DNA of 64,000 nt from Scenedesmus sp. ARA3 (GCA_004335835.1 RWJK01001758.1:34358-98357); one strand, 5' to 3'; positions 43,021 to 57,678 are shown, counted from the first letter of the stretch. Notes: generated by a model not told the origin, from the sequence alone. Numbers and translations: made by a program.

Positions 43021-43065
43021 AGCCAGCTATAGCTGGCTATCTAGGGCACCAGCTGGTGCCCCTAG
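43021..43065. repeat. Two adjacent 18-bp perfect palindromes
   Basis: AGCCAGCTATAGCTGGCT (43021-43038) and GGGCACCAGCTGGTGCCC (43044-43061) are each self-complementary and lie six bases apart. The second is bordered by CTAG on both sides. Confidence 0.95.
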
Positions 43066-44074
43066 CAAGGTAACAACCACAAGTCTTTGAGATGTTATCG
43101 GGTTTTTCTGCGAGGGACAGGACACCCAATGAAGTTCACATGCGTGTGCCTAACCAAGCACGCCAGAAACACCCCATGGCAGGCAAGGATCCTTCCGGAA
43201 GGCACTGCATTACGTTACACACATAGTCCTGGTAGAGTACCATAGCCGCTACTAGCGCCAAAGCCTTAGAAACCAGCTCCTGTCTTGTTATTGTGACTAG
43301 TTTCGCCGTGCATAAGCTCAACCCAGCAATGTGCTAAACATCTACATCTGTCAAGACCTGATGCAGCTTCTCTCTGCTGGTGCGTGACACTGAGCTCAAC
43401 TCAGCTGGTGCACCGTTGCTCAGAGCAGCGCACAAATGGGCATGCCATGCAGGGACAGCATGAGCTGATGAGCTCAGCGAGTTACGTCTCCTTGAGCGCC
43501 AACGCGTCGACAGCCCAGCATTTGGCCTAATCCAGTGATGCCAAACGCTACATGTCAGCTGCGGCATCATTGACCAGCATATTACACCAAATGCTGCTAC
43601 GTCTATCACATTTGTGCTGACCTGACTTCCAGCCACTGCTGCTGCGCAATGCAGCGGCGTGAGCTGTGTGCGTGCGCTGATGATGCAACATGCGTATGCT
43701 GCCTGCACCCTTGCTGTAGTGGCGTCTAGAACACTTGGCATGGCAAGCGTCTGCTGTGAAGCCCTCACAACAGCTGCTGATGAGCAACGTGTGTTGTGAT
43801 GCACAAACAACTGGCTGAACTGTGTGCGGAGCGATGCACATGTGTATGAGCAACACCAGAGACAGCCACAACTGTCACATCATGATTGCAACTGCGAGCA
43901 CACAGCTCAAGCAGGCTGCGCTGACCATATGCTGTTGATGACACAGCAGGAAAAGACTCATAGCGGGGCCGCAACCATTCCCTGTCCGGGGAAAGGTGTG
44001 CGGCCAGCAGCAACAGCAGGTCCCGTGCAATACCACAATTCAGCCGGATGCAAATGCAGCTGTGCATTGCTGGG

Positions 44075-44412
44075 GCAGGCTCACAGTCTGAGCCAAGATC
44101 TGCTGACAGGTGCGCAATGTTGAGTCAGGCTCACAGCCCAAGCCACAACCCTGGTGCAGGCTGCGCATTGCTGGGTCAGGCTCACAGTCCGAGCCACAAC
44201 TCTGATGCCGCTGTCCAATGCTGGTGCAGGCTCACAGTCCGAGCCAAGAGCTGGTTGACGCTGCGCAATCTGGATGGGGCTCACAGTCCGAGCCACGACA
44301 TTGGTGCAGCAGCGCATTGCTGGTGCAGGCTCACAGTCCGAGCCACAACTGCTCGTTGTCAACCACCTTGGTACAACTGTGCATTGCTGGGTCAGGCTCA
44401 CAGTCCAAGCCA
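44075..44412. repeat. Minisatellite, about 7 units of 49-66 bp, each with a small hairpin
   Basis: The core CAGGCTCACAGTCCGAGCCA recurs near 44078, 44128, 44177, 44228, 44277, 44327 and 44393. GGCTC and GAGCC can pair around a 7-nt loop. The intervening bases (CTGCGCATTGCTGG, TGGTGCAGG) are also repeated with variation, so it is a tandem repeat and not an array with unique spacers. Confidence 0.9.
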
Positions 44413-45914
44413 AGATCGCTGTGCTGATGTCCAGCTGTACCAGTGTTTGTGTTTGCGACAGCAGCAGGACGACCAGGCGCCTCCAGTGCCAACCCGCATA
44501 ATGTGTGACCAGCATAGTGTGTGACCAGCATAATGTGTGACCACACAGGCCGGCAGGCAGGCTGGCTGTAATAGACGTGCAGCAGCACTTCCACAAACAA
44601 GCAACCGCTGCTTGAGGCATACAGCAGTGCTAACACCTTTGATGCAAGCCAAAGTGATTGTCAGAGCTACTGCAGGCTTACGCACCAAGTAGCTAGTCAG
44701 CGGTCAAAGCTTTCAGGCACGGTCAAACACAGTCAAACACAACATAGTAACAGGCACGGATCTGCCCAGGTACGGAGCCTGTGTCGGCCAATGCAAGGGA
44801 AGCCAAGCAGAATGCCTGGCTGCACTGTCACCCCTGTCAGAACATAAGGCAATCCACTAATAGCGTAATATGTGGCTGCCCTGCCTGCGTGTGCGACCAA
44901 GTACAGACGCATGAGCAAAGCAGCAGTGCGAGAACCAGAAGTCTATGCACAGCTAGAGGGTGGGGCTCTTAAAAGGAGCCAGCTACAGCAGCATGATCAA
45001 GTGCTTCCTCAAACCAGATGTACTGTGCTGCTGCTGAATGCAGAAAAGAACCAGCAACACACATGCAATGCGTTGTAGCACTGACAGCTAACAAAGCTCC
45101 CACTCAGCAGAGGCTCACACGACAAACAAAATGGTGCACGCAGGCAATGATATGCTGCAGATGTGCAGAATGCTGGTTGGAAGCAACTGACAGGCTTACC
45201 AACCGATGAATCGAAAGAATCGGGGTCCTCCAACGCAAGATGCATGATGCCGCTGCTGCAGCAGCAGCATGCTGTCACTGGTGCCTGAAATTGCTGCTGC
45301 ACACTACAGCAGCGGGTAAGAGGCACCGCCTCATCGTGTGCTGCTGCCATTTAAGGCACCAGCCTAAATGCTGCCGTATAGTACACAGCTGCTATGCAAT
45401 AGCTGAATTGCTATCTAGCACAGCACTCGCCCACTGGCCCGTGCACACAAACCCAAGAAACCATGCACACCCAAGCAAACCATGCATGGCAGGTGTCTGG
45501 GAAAAACAGCGCGGCTTGAAGCTGTGTGTGTGATGAAAACACACACAGCACTGGCGGTCCTATAGGCTCAACCAGTCCGCCATGCACTCACAAGCTGCAT
45601 GCCCACACGCTTGCACTTAAACACCTGCTAGTTGCACGTGCAGATCAGATGCATACACACCGCAAAGAGATATAGAAAGACTCTCAGGCATGCTGGCAGG
45701 CCCTGTCGTAAGGCCAGCCGAATGGCACCTACTGGATCAGCCCGTTGCTGCGATTATGCAGCCTATAAGATGAACGCAGAACACAACTCGTACATCTCAC
45801 GAAGACACAGGTCAAGCAGCTGATGATAGTAAGCAATAGCGCTGATGGACCAACAGCTGCTCATCCGCACAGCAGCACCCTGCTCCATGTTTGCGAAGGA
45901 TTGCTATTGCCAGA

Positions 45915-47058
45915 TCAGTTCCTTTTGCTTCCGGCAGGCACGCCAGTCCCTGTCTGCCACAGCACCCTTCCATCAACTCGGATCGCATACCTGCTGCTGA
46001 TCAGCGTGCTGCTGCCATACAACACAAGGTTGCCGTCATCTTGCATTACAAGGGCGCTCTTGCTGCGGGCGCACCAGGGGCAGGCAGCGGTGCTGAAGCC
46101 CAGGTTGCTGAAGGACTTGCCAACAACTGCAGCAGCAGCAGCGTTGACAGCAGCATGAAATATACAGCTGTAATGGATGGAACACGTCATATTGGTGCAT
46201 CAACAGCGGGCGCACCCAGCAGCAGGAGCGCAACATACGTTGCATCCAGCTTTGTAAGGAAGTGGCACTAGAGACTTGCGCTCGCTTCAGCTCACATGGT
46301 TGACAGACAACGCGATTGCAACACACGATTACTTCTGCAGTGTAGTAAAGAAATGCATCGCCTCACCTGAGAGCACGTTGTCGTCATTCAGCCACAGCAT
46401 CGCCGGAACCTCCGCAGCCCTGCGGACCTTTGTGTTGGACGCCCACAGCACCTGCCGCGGCTTCATCTGCTGCACCGTCACATTCCCCGCCCCTGTAATG
46501 CACACCCTGTACTGCTTGTTGCTTGAAGACATGCAGCCACTTCCGGAGCTGATAAACCAGCCGGCCTGCATTGCTGCTCCTAGCTGGAAGTTGCGGGGAG
46601 CGCCAGCTGGCGGCGGCGAGCTAGGGTTTGGGCTGGGGCTGGGGCTAGGGTTTTGAGGTGGAGGGTTTTGTGGCAGTTCTGGGCTTGGGGAAGGGGTTGG
46701 TGTGGTGGGTGGCTGTGTTGGGGGTTGGGGGCTTGTGGGGTTTAAGCCGGATCGAGGGAAAATGTTCTCAGTGAATTTGCCCCATACGTTACCGGGTGGG
46801 TTGTACCTGACAGTGGAGAGGCAGGAAGAGGCAGGGGTGCATGTTGCAGTGGGGTGACAAGATGTCTTGTTATTGGTTGTTGGTGGACACGGCAGCACGC
46901 GCAAACTGTGTGCTGCACAAGGCATGCGATGGCGCTTTTCCTGGTGTGATTGCATGGCTTATGCGGCAGAGCAACGTCATGTATGCTGCAGGTGGATGCT
47001 GGCACATGAGACGAACATACAATCTAGCGCTACGCGTGTAACGTTGCTGCTGCTACTG

Positions 47059-47092
<34 letters not shown>

Positions 47093-48633
47093 GCTGCCGC
47101 CCTCACCTGCAGACCACAATGGTGCCGCCCTCCGTCCAGTCTGACAAACCCTGCAGGCTGTTGCACTTCACCGCAGCACAGCCTGCAGCCATTCACACGC
47201 ATGCAATACAAGGCGGCAGCTCGAGTCAGCATGTGGGACAGTATCATCATTATGATGATCGTCAAAAGTTCATGCGTATTGCAGCGTGCAGGCATCAAAC
47301 TAACGCAGCATACCTAGTGCATTCAAGCCATGCTGCAGTTGACCTACTAGTGCTGGACTGCCAGTTGTTGCTGCTGCTGCTGCTGCTCACCCAGGAGGTT
47401 TGAGCCCTTCCAGATCAGCTGCGTGAGGTGGCCTGCCCCCGAATTGAAGCAGCCCTCAGGCTGGGCAAAGTTGCAGTTGGTCACCTCCGAGTACTGCAGC
47501 AGCAGCAGCAGCAGTCCAGCATGGGTCCGACAGCCATATGCATGTGCATGTGAGATTTTGCTGGATGTAAAACCTGACAAGCAATAGTCCTGCTGCTGCT
47601 GCTGCTGCTGCTGCTGGAAGGGTTGGGCATAATAGCCAAGCATGCAGAGTAGCTACTGAGTGGGCTTGTTGCGAGAGCAGATTGTGCTGGTTATCAAATC
47701 CTGCAGAGTCACCTGCAACCTGCCGTCATTATACTTGCTCAGATGGCTGTGTTGCACCTCAAGTATGTACCCCCTTGTGAATCGCTACAGCCTTACTCAA
47801 GGTTTCAGCTGCTTCGTAAAACCCTGCTTACCCAGCCGTCCACTGCCGCCTGTAGAAACCCTGCCAGGTCACCATCCTTGTCTGTTGTCGCGTACAGGTT
47901 CTCTCCATAGGCTTGATTGTTTGGATCGTGCTGCCAGATGCAGCGGGATGCATAATCCATTGCTGCTGTTGCCACAACATCGCTCCAAGCTAGCGCTCCG
48001 ACTTGGTGCCAAGCGCGGTACTTGTTGTGGGTGTCCAGAGCAGCTTGGTTCTGCTGAGGTGTCATGGCTGATGCACGGCTGATGCTGACTGTGGTGTCGC
48101 TGTCAGCAGCAGCAGCGGCAATGCTTGCGCCCAGTGCTGCTACTGCTCTGTTGGACTCCTCCTGGGAGATCATGCGGAGGCTGTTGACGATGGTTTTGAC
48201 GCCTGCTGGGCTTGCTGCTGCTGCTGCAGCAGCTGGAAGTGGGACGGGCCCATCTGCATAACAGCAGGCGGCAGGTGCAGCCAGTAGATGAATAGATGAC
48301 GATCGTGCCAGCAGAGCAGGCGAGTACATATGTTTGACAGCATATGCTGGCCACATGACCTGCGTGTTTTGTGCAAGTGTCCCGCTGCAGCAGTGCTGCC
48401 AGTTGCGGGCATGATACTGCTTGCCACATGTCCTATGGTGAGCTGAGACCACCACAACTCAGACATCACATACGACATTTGTCAATTATGCAAAGCTGGC
48501 GTGCTGTACTCTGCTGCAGTGCTCAGCAGGACCCACCTTGCAGCAAAGCTCTCCTACTGGGCCTGGCACTGGCAGAGAGGGCAGCGCTGGCAAGCAGCAG
48601 AAGCACAGCCAGGCGTCGAGCTGCACGACACAT
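45915..48633 (-). CDS. Secreted CAP (PR-1/SCP) domain fused to a bulb-type lectin domain
   Basis: Exons in transcription order: 48633-48537, 48253-47832, 47493-47391, 47182-47107, 46806-46367, 46126-45915, in frame, 449 residues. Residues 1-24 are a signal peptide (MCRAARRLAVLLLLASAALS) followed by PSRRALLQ, a motif common after green-algal signal peptides. The CAP domain (about 90-245) shows ALDTHNKYRAWHQV, DYASRCIWQHD, YGENLYA, the signature GHLTQLIWKGSNLLGC and the second signature YNPPGNVWGKF. A Pro/Ser linker of about 45 residues (PSPSPNPSSPPP) follows. The C-terminal part (about 300-449) is a B-lectin fold: VLWASNT, then the mannose-site motif QDDGNLVLY (QxDxNxVxY) and VLWQTGTG. An extracellular, possibly defensive or wall-binding role is inferred from the domains. 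Confidence 0.9.
46610..46745 (-). other. G-rich strand over the Pro-rich linker
   Basis: The plus strand here has runs such as GGGCTGGGGCTGGGGCTAGGG, with G-quadruplex potential. It is the template strand of codons for the Pro/Ser linker of the CAP-lectin protein. Confidence 0.6.
47042..47095 (-). repeat. Triplet tract near a donor of the CAP-lectin gene
   Basis: On the plus strand this is (CTG)n; in the sense of the gene it is CAG repeats starting about 12 bases after the donor at 47106. A similar sense-CAG tract follows the donor at 47390 (47370-47388). Sense-CTG tracts precede the acceptors of the exons starting at 47493 and 46126. Confidence 0.8.
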
Positions 48634-50776
48634 GTTTTAGATGTGTTGCTCGACGTGTTGGAGCTGTGAGTACCTGCGTGGGCGAGGCAGGGAGGGAATT
48701 ATTCGGGGGTCACCGCTGCACCGGCCGAGGCTATCAGGCTAGTGATAGTGCTGCGAATTGATCCGCCCGGCTGAATCAAAATCAAAGTAAAATTGTCGAG
48801 ACTTACAGTTCTCGGCTCGATCAGCTGAGGGAGGGTGAAGCTGCTTGGGCTGTCTCGGGGGTCAAGGCAGCATCGCATAAACTGCACGCTACAGCAGGTG
48901 TATGCAGTCCAAAGTGCGTTACATACGCACCATATGGGTTCAGCGTATCACCACCAGGTGATCAGCATCGGTTTCATACCCGTCAGTGCGTCCTAGTGCT
49001 ACACGTTGCATGTTCTCACCTCAAGCTGTGAGACCTTCCAGTGGGCATCAACAGACTAGGGCTGCCTGTTTCACTACAGATGCTGTTGGAGGCTGCTAAT
49101 GATGACGCCCCGGCTGCTCGAGTGGCTGTCCGCACAAACGGTGATCTAAATGTAAGTAAGATAACAAACAAGTCCTATGATTTGTTACTGTGGTCGCGCA
49201 TGCTGCTCTACAGATGGATGGGTGTTGATTCGCGGGTCGAAAACCAACGTGCTCAACTTGTCATATGATGATTAGCAGCATACGCTGGAGCCAGCGTGTC
49301 TGACACCCTGATATCCACTGAATATGTTGCTTTGTGTTCTCGTGGGTACGCCACTCTGCGGATACATCTTGAGCAGGAGTGCAGTGCACGCTGAACTTCT
49401 CCTCTTTATATGCAGCTATGCAACCACGTTTCAGCACCCCGCGAATAACCTCTTCGTGTCAAGCATGTGTCGTGGTTTGGCCTGGATCCAGTGCTCACGG
49501 CTGCGTCAGTGCCCAATCAGCAGGTGACGGTACACCTGAATCGTTTGCTCAGCCTTACAGAGCTCTCTCGTGAAAGCTGCGCTATGCAATATATAAAGAA
49601 AGTTGCCGATTGCATTCATTACAAGCATAAGCATGATGCAACATAATGCGTACTCACATGGCAAGAAGTGGTCCCCCGAAAGGCCACCATGGCTGCTGAG
49701 CCTCAGATTAGCATGTGCAGCATGTGCAACCGTGCCAACAATCGAAGTTAGGTCAACCAAGAATAGACTGAAGCAAATGCCGTCTCCTACGTGGTCAGTG
49801 CAGGAGAAAGTGTCACTCAGTGACTGCCATAGCAAACCTTGCCATAGTGTAGGAAACGTCACAAAACAGCAGATCCACAGTCACAATCAAGTTTACCACT
49901 GCCTTGCTGCTCGGCAAGCTGAAGCAATTAACAGGCAACACAAAGTGCCGGCTGCACAGTCACGATTTGTGTGTCACAGCCCCTAACACACGCCTGAAAC
50001 GGCCCTGAGATGGGCCTGCAGGACGTGCTGCTGCCAGCAGTGCAGCCGCAGATGGAGCTGCCTCATACATCACACCAACCACAAAGTGTCAGAAGGCATG
50101 CGACTGTACAGCAACTTTCGGTGATACAGAAAAACCAACAACGCAAACAATCGACAAGCACGACAGCCATGCGGCTATCTTTTGAGCACAGTACAACATA
50201 GCATCCAACAGTCCACCACAGGCGCTCAGCCACAGAACCTCAAGTGGAGGGCTGCCCTACAGTACAGCACAAGTACTCTACACTACGTACACTAGCTACA
50301 GCTGCTCTAGATCCAGGGCACTGTCTCAGACACGCTGGTTGAACACCCAAACCCTCTGCCAACACTGATGTTGGTCTCTACTGTTCTGCATGCATCGTGT
50401 AACATTACACACTACACATGCACCACTACAGTGCCCCTGCTGGCACCTACTGAGGGCCCCCATACCCCAGCTGCTACAGCAAGCCTTGCGCATTAAGCAG
50501 CGTGACTATAACGATGCATCAAGCACTATAGTGCCCCTGCTGGCACCTACTGAGGCCCTGCATACCCCAGCTAATACAGCAGCCCCTGCTGTCCCTCCGT
50601 TCTGCATGCATATTGTGAAACTGCACATCATGCACTACAGCGCCCCTGCTGGTCCCTAGGCCTACTGAGGGCCCCCATACCCCAGCTGATGCAGCAGCCC
50701 CTGTGCATTCAGCAGCGCCACACTGCCCGCTCTGTGCTAAAGGCATGATGTGTCACTACACAGCCCCTCCCAGCCG
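48634..50776. other. Upstream region of the CAP-lectin gene and echoed 3' end of the OPR gene
   Basis: No gene is supported between 48634 and 50430. From about 50434 to 50760 there are three copies (near 50434, 50531 and 50642) of the segment CCCCTGCTGGCACCTACTGAGG...CATACCCCAGCTG, which on the minus strand is the last ~25 codons, stop and start of the 3' UTR of the OPR gene ending at 50777. Period is about 100-115 bp. Confidence 0.8.
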
Positions 50777-53372
50777 CTACCGAGGACCCCCATACCCCAG
50801 CTGATACAGCAGCCCTTGTGCATTCAGCAGCGCCTGCTTCCCATCCTCCCCCTGCTGCCGCCGCCACTGCTGCCGCAGCACCTGCGCCGCAACAGCCAGC
50901 CACACCTCGCCAGGAGCCACCCTCAACTGCACCAGCTGCCCCAACACATTGCCGAGCTGCTGCACTGATGCGGCCGGCAGCAGCGGCTGAGATGCCTTGA
51001 GCAGCAGATCGAGCCAGGCAGTGCCGGATGGGGTGCGGTTTACGCGCGCAAAGCAGTACAGCGCTGCTGTAATGAGGCTCAGGGAGGTGCGGCGCTCCAC
51101 TGCTGCTGCTGCTGCTGACGCTGCTGCTGCTGACGCTGCTGCTGCTGGCGACATGGATGCCTCTACCACCTGCTGCTGCTGCTGGTGTGGCAGCGCCTCC
51201 TGCTGCTGCTGGTGTGGCAGCGCCTCCTGCTGCTGCTGCGCGTTGGTTGCAGCAGCCAGTTTAACAGCGTATGCCGCCCACCATGCATCCAGCAGCCGCT
51301 GATATGCTGGGCCATGCCGCAGCTTGCCCAAGCACCACAGCATGACTGCAAGGCTGTGGCTGCTGGCTGAAGCGAGGCCAGGTACTGCTGCCTGCAGCAG
51401 ATCATCAATCCAGGCGGCCTGATACTCGCCGCGCTGGTGCACCAGGGCCCACAGTAGCTGTGCGGTCACTGCAGCAGTTGGCAGCCCTGCAGCTGCTGCT
51501 GAAGGTGAGAGCTCATACTCTGCTGCTGCTGCTGCAGCAGTTGAGCTTCTGCTGCTGCTGCCAGCAGCAGCCACAGCGCTGCTGCCATCTTGCAGCAGCT
51601 GACTCAGCCTCACATTCAAACTGTTGACCAGCTGCCTGCTCGGCTGCACCTCCAGCGCCGCATACCCCCACAGCACTGCTGCTGCATTGCTTAAGCTGCT
51701 GTTTGGAAGTGCAGCAACCGCAGCTGCCTCAAAAGCATCCAGCCAGGCTGCACTGGGCCGAATAGACAGCTTTGCAAGGCCGATGAATATGCCTGCAAGG
51801 CAATCTGTAGGAGCGCCTGCTAGGTCACATTGCGCCGCTGACAGCAGCTGCGCTGTCCAGCTGCAGCTCGGGAAGCGCTGCTGCTGCTGCTGCTGCTGCT
51901 GTGGTGCGGCTGTTGCACTGCTGGCAGGCACTGGCGGCAGCTGCATGCCTGCCACACCCCCCAATACTGCCGCGAGCTCGGCTGCTGTGAAGTCCTCCCG
52001 CCTGCTGACTGTTGCCTTCTCAAATCGCTCCCACCACCACACAGATGGTGCCGCACCAAACCTGCCAAGCGCCCACGAGAGCATTGCTAGCTCCTGTGCT
52101 GCTAAACCACCCATCTTATACCCTGACTGCTGCAAAAGCTCCTCAAGCCAGGGCTTACCAGGGTTTACACCAATGCGCGCAAATGACCAGGCAAGCACTG
52201 CCAGCCCAGAGGCATTAAGGCTGTTCATTGCTACTGTGGTATAAGGCAAAAACCCTCCCCACCATCCCTCCCCAGGAACACACCTGAGCTTTGCTAATGC
52301 ATACGGCACTGCAACTAGTACCAATGATGAAGCTGTTGGCAGCTGCTGCTGCAGCTGCTGCAGCAGCGCAGACAGCAGCTGCAGCGGCGGCTGCAGCTGC
52401 AGGCGAGCTAGTGCCAGCAGGGCCTGACTTACATCCTGAGCTGACATGTCAGGTGACAGCTGCTGCAGCTGCTCACAGCAGCCGGCTGTAGCCTCTGGCG
52501 GCAGCTGCTGCTGCCAGGCTGCCAGCGCCTGCAGCAGCTGCAGCAGCTCTGCGGGACCATACTGCTGCTGCTGCTTGCTGCTGCTGCCTTGTGAATGCTG
52601 CAGCAGCGCAGCAATGCACTCTTCATGCGGCAAAAAGCGAGCCTTTGCTGCTGCCCAAGCGCAGCATGCCACTTCAGCTGGCTGTGCTTGCGGCAGCTGC
52701 TGCTGCAGCCTTGCAAACAGCTCACTCCACCAGCCCTGCGGTAATGACAGCCCTGCTGGCTGCAGCCCTGCTGCTGCCCAAGCTGCTTGAGAGAGCTCCT
52801 GCGGCCTCAGCTTTTGCATTGCGCGTGCGATGACCGCTGCTAGCGCGTCTGCCGCTGCGTCGCCGCTGCTGCTGCGGTGCGGCGCCAGGGATTGCAGCTT
52901 TGCATACGCCCAGAGGCACTGCACAGCGCCGCGTGGATCGATCACATCTATCATCAAATGCACTGATGATAGAATCGCACTCGAGAACTTGAATAGCTCC
53001 GGCCGGTCTGCAGCAGCAATGCCTTGTGCTTCAACAAGCCGCGCTAGCCGCACAATGCTTGCGGTTAGGTGGACAGGGCTAAAGTTTGTGGTGTTGTCTA
53101 GCCAGATGGCCTGCAGCTGGATCCAGTGGCGGCGGCGCGAGATGTGCGCAGTGAGCTGCCTGTCCCTGCCGGCAGCTGAGTCGGCTGGGATGTACGGCGC
53201 CTCATTTTTTTGCGGCTGCTGCTGCTGCTGCTGCTGCTGATGGTGGTGGTGGTCTATGTCCTGTTCCTGCAAGGAAACTGAGTTTGCCTGCCTGCTCCTG
53301 CTGCGCTGCCGCCGGCGGTGCTCTCGGCACTGCACGCTGTCTGCACGCCACAGCTGTTGCGACCGTAGCTGT

Positions 53373-53432
<60 letters not shown>

Positions 53433-53704
53433 GATACCTGCTGCAGCTGGTGCTCCTGCAGCAGCTGCGGCTGGACTGCAGCATCTGCTAGGTCTGGTAG
53501 CACTGCGGTTTGAGCAGCACACACCACACTAGGCCTGCATGCGTGCTGCAGAAGGTGCTGCTGCTGCGTCACGCTGTTTGTGTGACTGGGCTGTTTCCGC
53601 ACCCGCACTGTTGCAGCTCCATGCGGCGTGAACAGAGCGCTGCTGTTCCGTTGCTGCTGCAGCAGCAGCTGCTGCACATTGCCAGTAGCGCTTAGGCGAA
53701 TCAT
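50777..53704 (-). CDS. Octotricopeptide-repeat (OPR) organelle RNA-binding protein
   Basis: OPR proteins are helical-repeat proteins, greatly expanded in green algae, that bind specific chloroplast or mitochondrial transcripts and control their stability, splicing or translation (for example Tbc2). This frame of 975 codons is uninterrupted, unlike its neighbours. The N-terminal ~150 residues are Gln/Arg/Ser-rich with several CAG runs, consistent with an organelle targeting sequence plus a low-complexity region. From about residue 190 on, at least 12 units of ~38 residues can be seen, with the pattern L-WA-A-L---P--W. Examples: AVQCLWAYAKL, LAVLAWSFARIGVNPG, LAMLSWALGRFGAAPS, AAVLWGYAALEVQPS, LAVMLWCLGKL and AALYCFARVNRTPSGTAW. 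No RAP domain is evident at the C-terminus (QLGYGGPR). The RNA target is unknown. Confidence 0.85.
53380..53431 (-). repeat. Polyglutamine tract in the OPR protein
   Basis: About 18 CAG codons in the sense strand, in the low-complexity N-terminal part. Confidence 0.9.
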
Positions 53705-54707
53705 TGCTGCCGAAAACCTGCGTCAAGTGACAAACACTAGCTTGGTCCTTTGACGAACTACCGTTCATCTCAAGGGCAAGAAAGGGTTGCTGCCGGAACG
53801 CACCTTCGACACCTGGCACCAGCAGCAGCAAGCAAGCATGCGCCTGCGTACTACACAGTCAAACGCATAAACTATGTTGTTTTGAGGAGGCTCACAACGT
53901 CAGAAGAGCTCAAACAACACAGATCTCCAACAAGATCGTTGCCGGTTTGGCCTCGCACAGCAGATCAACTTGACGAAACAACACGTTACAACTTTCCAGC
54001 ATTGCTGCTATCACATTAGGCACAGTTACAGTGCAACCGCGCATTTGTAACGCACGACCCTCCACCTTCCCTCTCAAGCCCATCTCTGTGCAGCATGGCG
54101 ATGCAGTCCTACGAACCACTGCCCACTTAAACGAGCGTAAACGACACTTGATGTGCAAGTTTCCTTTGTTGGGATGCTGTAGGGGTCACTGCCACTCAAT
54201 GCTCAGTCAGCCTGCACAGCAGCCAGGCCGCCAGTGCGGCACAGCCAGGCCGCCAGTGCGGCACTGCCTGGCTAGCTGGACAGGTGACAGGCGTCATGAC
54301 ACCACCCAGCCTGCAGGCCCACATGCCAAAAGGCGACCCTGACAGTCACAAGTCGAGCAGCAACCACCACATCATTTTGCTCAAACGCATCTCACGTCCT
54401 GGCCTGCTCTGGTGTGTTATGCCGTGAATTCCAAGGACCTTGGTGTGCGGCACACCCAGGCCGGTCATCAACCTTGCCTGTCGTATGACGCATGCCGATT
54501 CTCAGCACAGACCACAAGTTCCTGCTTGGCGCACGCACCAAGCACCATTTTTTGCACAAAATCAATGTTGCGTCACTCCACACCGGCACCGCTTGAGACG
54601 CATGCGCGGCATCTGAACGCAGTCTGCCACCCAAGCATAACCTGACACCAGACAGCTGTCCTGCAAGCAGCTACGTCACCATGATGCAATATGCAATGCA
54701 ACAATAA
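53705..54707. other. Upstream region of the OPR gene and 3' region of the BTB gene
   Basis: No gene is supported. A tandem duplication of about 22 bp (CAGCCAGGCCGCCAGTGCGG) lies at 54220-54265. No TATA box is clear. Confidence 0.5.
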
Positions 54708-56869
<2,162 letters not shown>

Positions 56870-57274
56870 TCACCCACGACGTCGGATAGGCGCCGTAAGC
56901 GTGTTAGTATCAGTAAAAGATAAAGCTCAGCAGCAAAATGCTGTGCAACTTTACAGGGAGCCGCGTGAGATGCGGTGGTCCGTGCATTCGGTAACCGCTT
57001 GGCCTTGAGACACGCCACAGAAATACCAATGACTGAACATCACATTGACAAGTTAAACCTGAAACGACATCCTGATGAACGATAGCACGGCTAACCGCCA
57101 TGATGCACGTTCCTGGTTACGTGACCCTCACGAGGGTGATTGCTAACCTGATCGACCAGCTTATGCGGTCAGTCTCCATGCTAGAATCCTCAAGCACACC
57201 ACATATGACCTTTCATTGCAGCAAATTCAGCTGATCGACACGAATCAGAGAGCGATTGCCGCAAACACAGCAAC
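56870..57274. promoter_or_regulatory. Shared divergent promoter region (BTB gene and decarboxylase)
   Basis: Only about 400 bp separate the two opposing start codons, so both promoters must lie here or overlap the 5' UTRs. I see no classical TATA box. Confidence 0.5.
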
Positions 57275-57640
57275 ATGGGCAGCCTGGGAAGCAGCGAGGA
57301 AGGCCTTGTGGCGGATGGGGTTGCTGCTGATGCTCTGGCAGACTACGAGCACCCCGTGTCGGTGGAGAAAGTAAGAGACCCTGCTGCAACGTGCATGGCA
57401 GCAGCAGCTGCTTGGCACTGCAGAGCAGCAGCAGCAGGCAGCAGTAGCAGCAGCGCTGAGCTAGCCTGAGCTCCAGCACCTTCATGCAGCTGCCGCAAGC
57501 CCCATATAGTATTGTGGTGTGGTAATCAACGCGCCTCCGTTGGCCTGCTGGTTGCATGATGCAGCTGTTGTGCTATCATGTGCCTGTCATACGCGCTGTG
57601 CACTGGTGTATCCTGTGGTAGCAACATGCTGCAACATGCA

Positions 57641-57678
<38 letters not shown>

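Larger units (their letters stand above)
42084..45914. other. Gene-poor 3.8-kb stretch
   Basis: No gene is supported. Contents noted separately are perfect palindromes near 42851-42879 and 43021-43061 and a 7-unit minisatellite at 44075-44412. A small repeat AGCATARTGTGTGACC occurs about three times at 44498-44545. Minus-strand open frames at 43334-43871 carry one ankyrin-like phrase (TPLHCAAA) but nothing more. Confidence 0.6.

Noticed and set aside
43334..43871. Minus-strand frames with an ankyrin-like TPLHCAAA phrase
   Set aside because: Only one partial repeat, two competing frames, no further ankyrin consensus; at best a decayed fragment.
44075..44412. CRISPR-like array of short repeats with regular spacing
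   Set aside because: The 'spacers' are variants of one another, the genome is eukaryotic and no cas genes are present; it is a minisatellite.
49506..49862. 118-codon minus-strand frame with a hydrophobic stretch
   Set aside because: No family, no upstream or downstream exons recognised, overlapped by another open frame on the plus strand.
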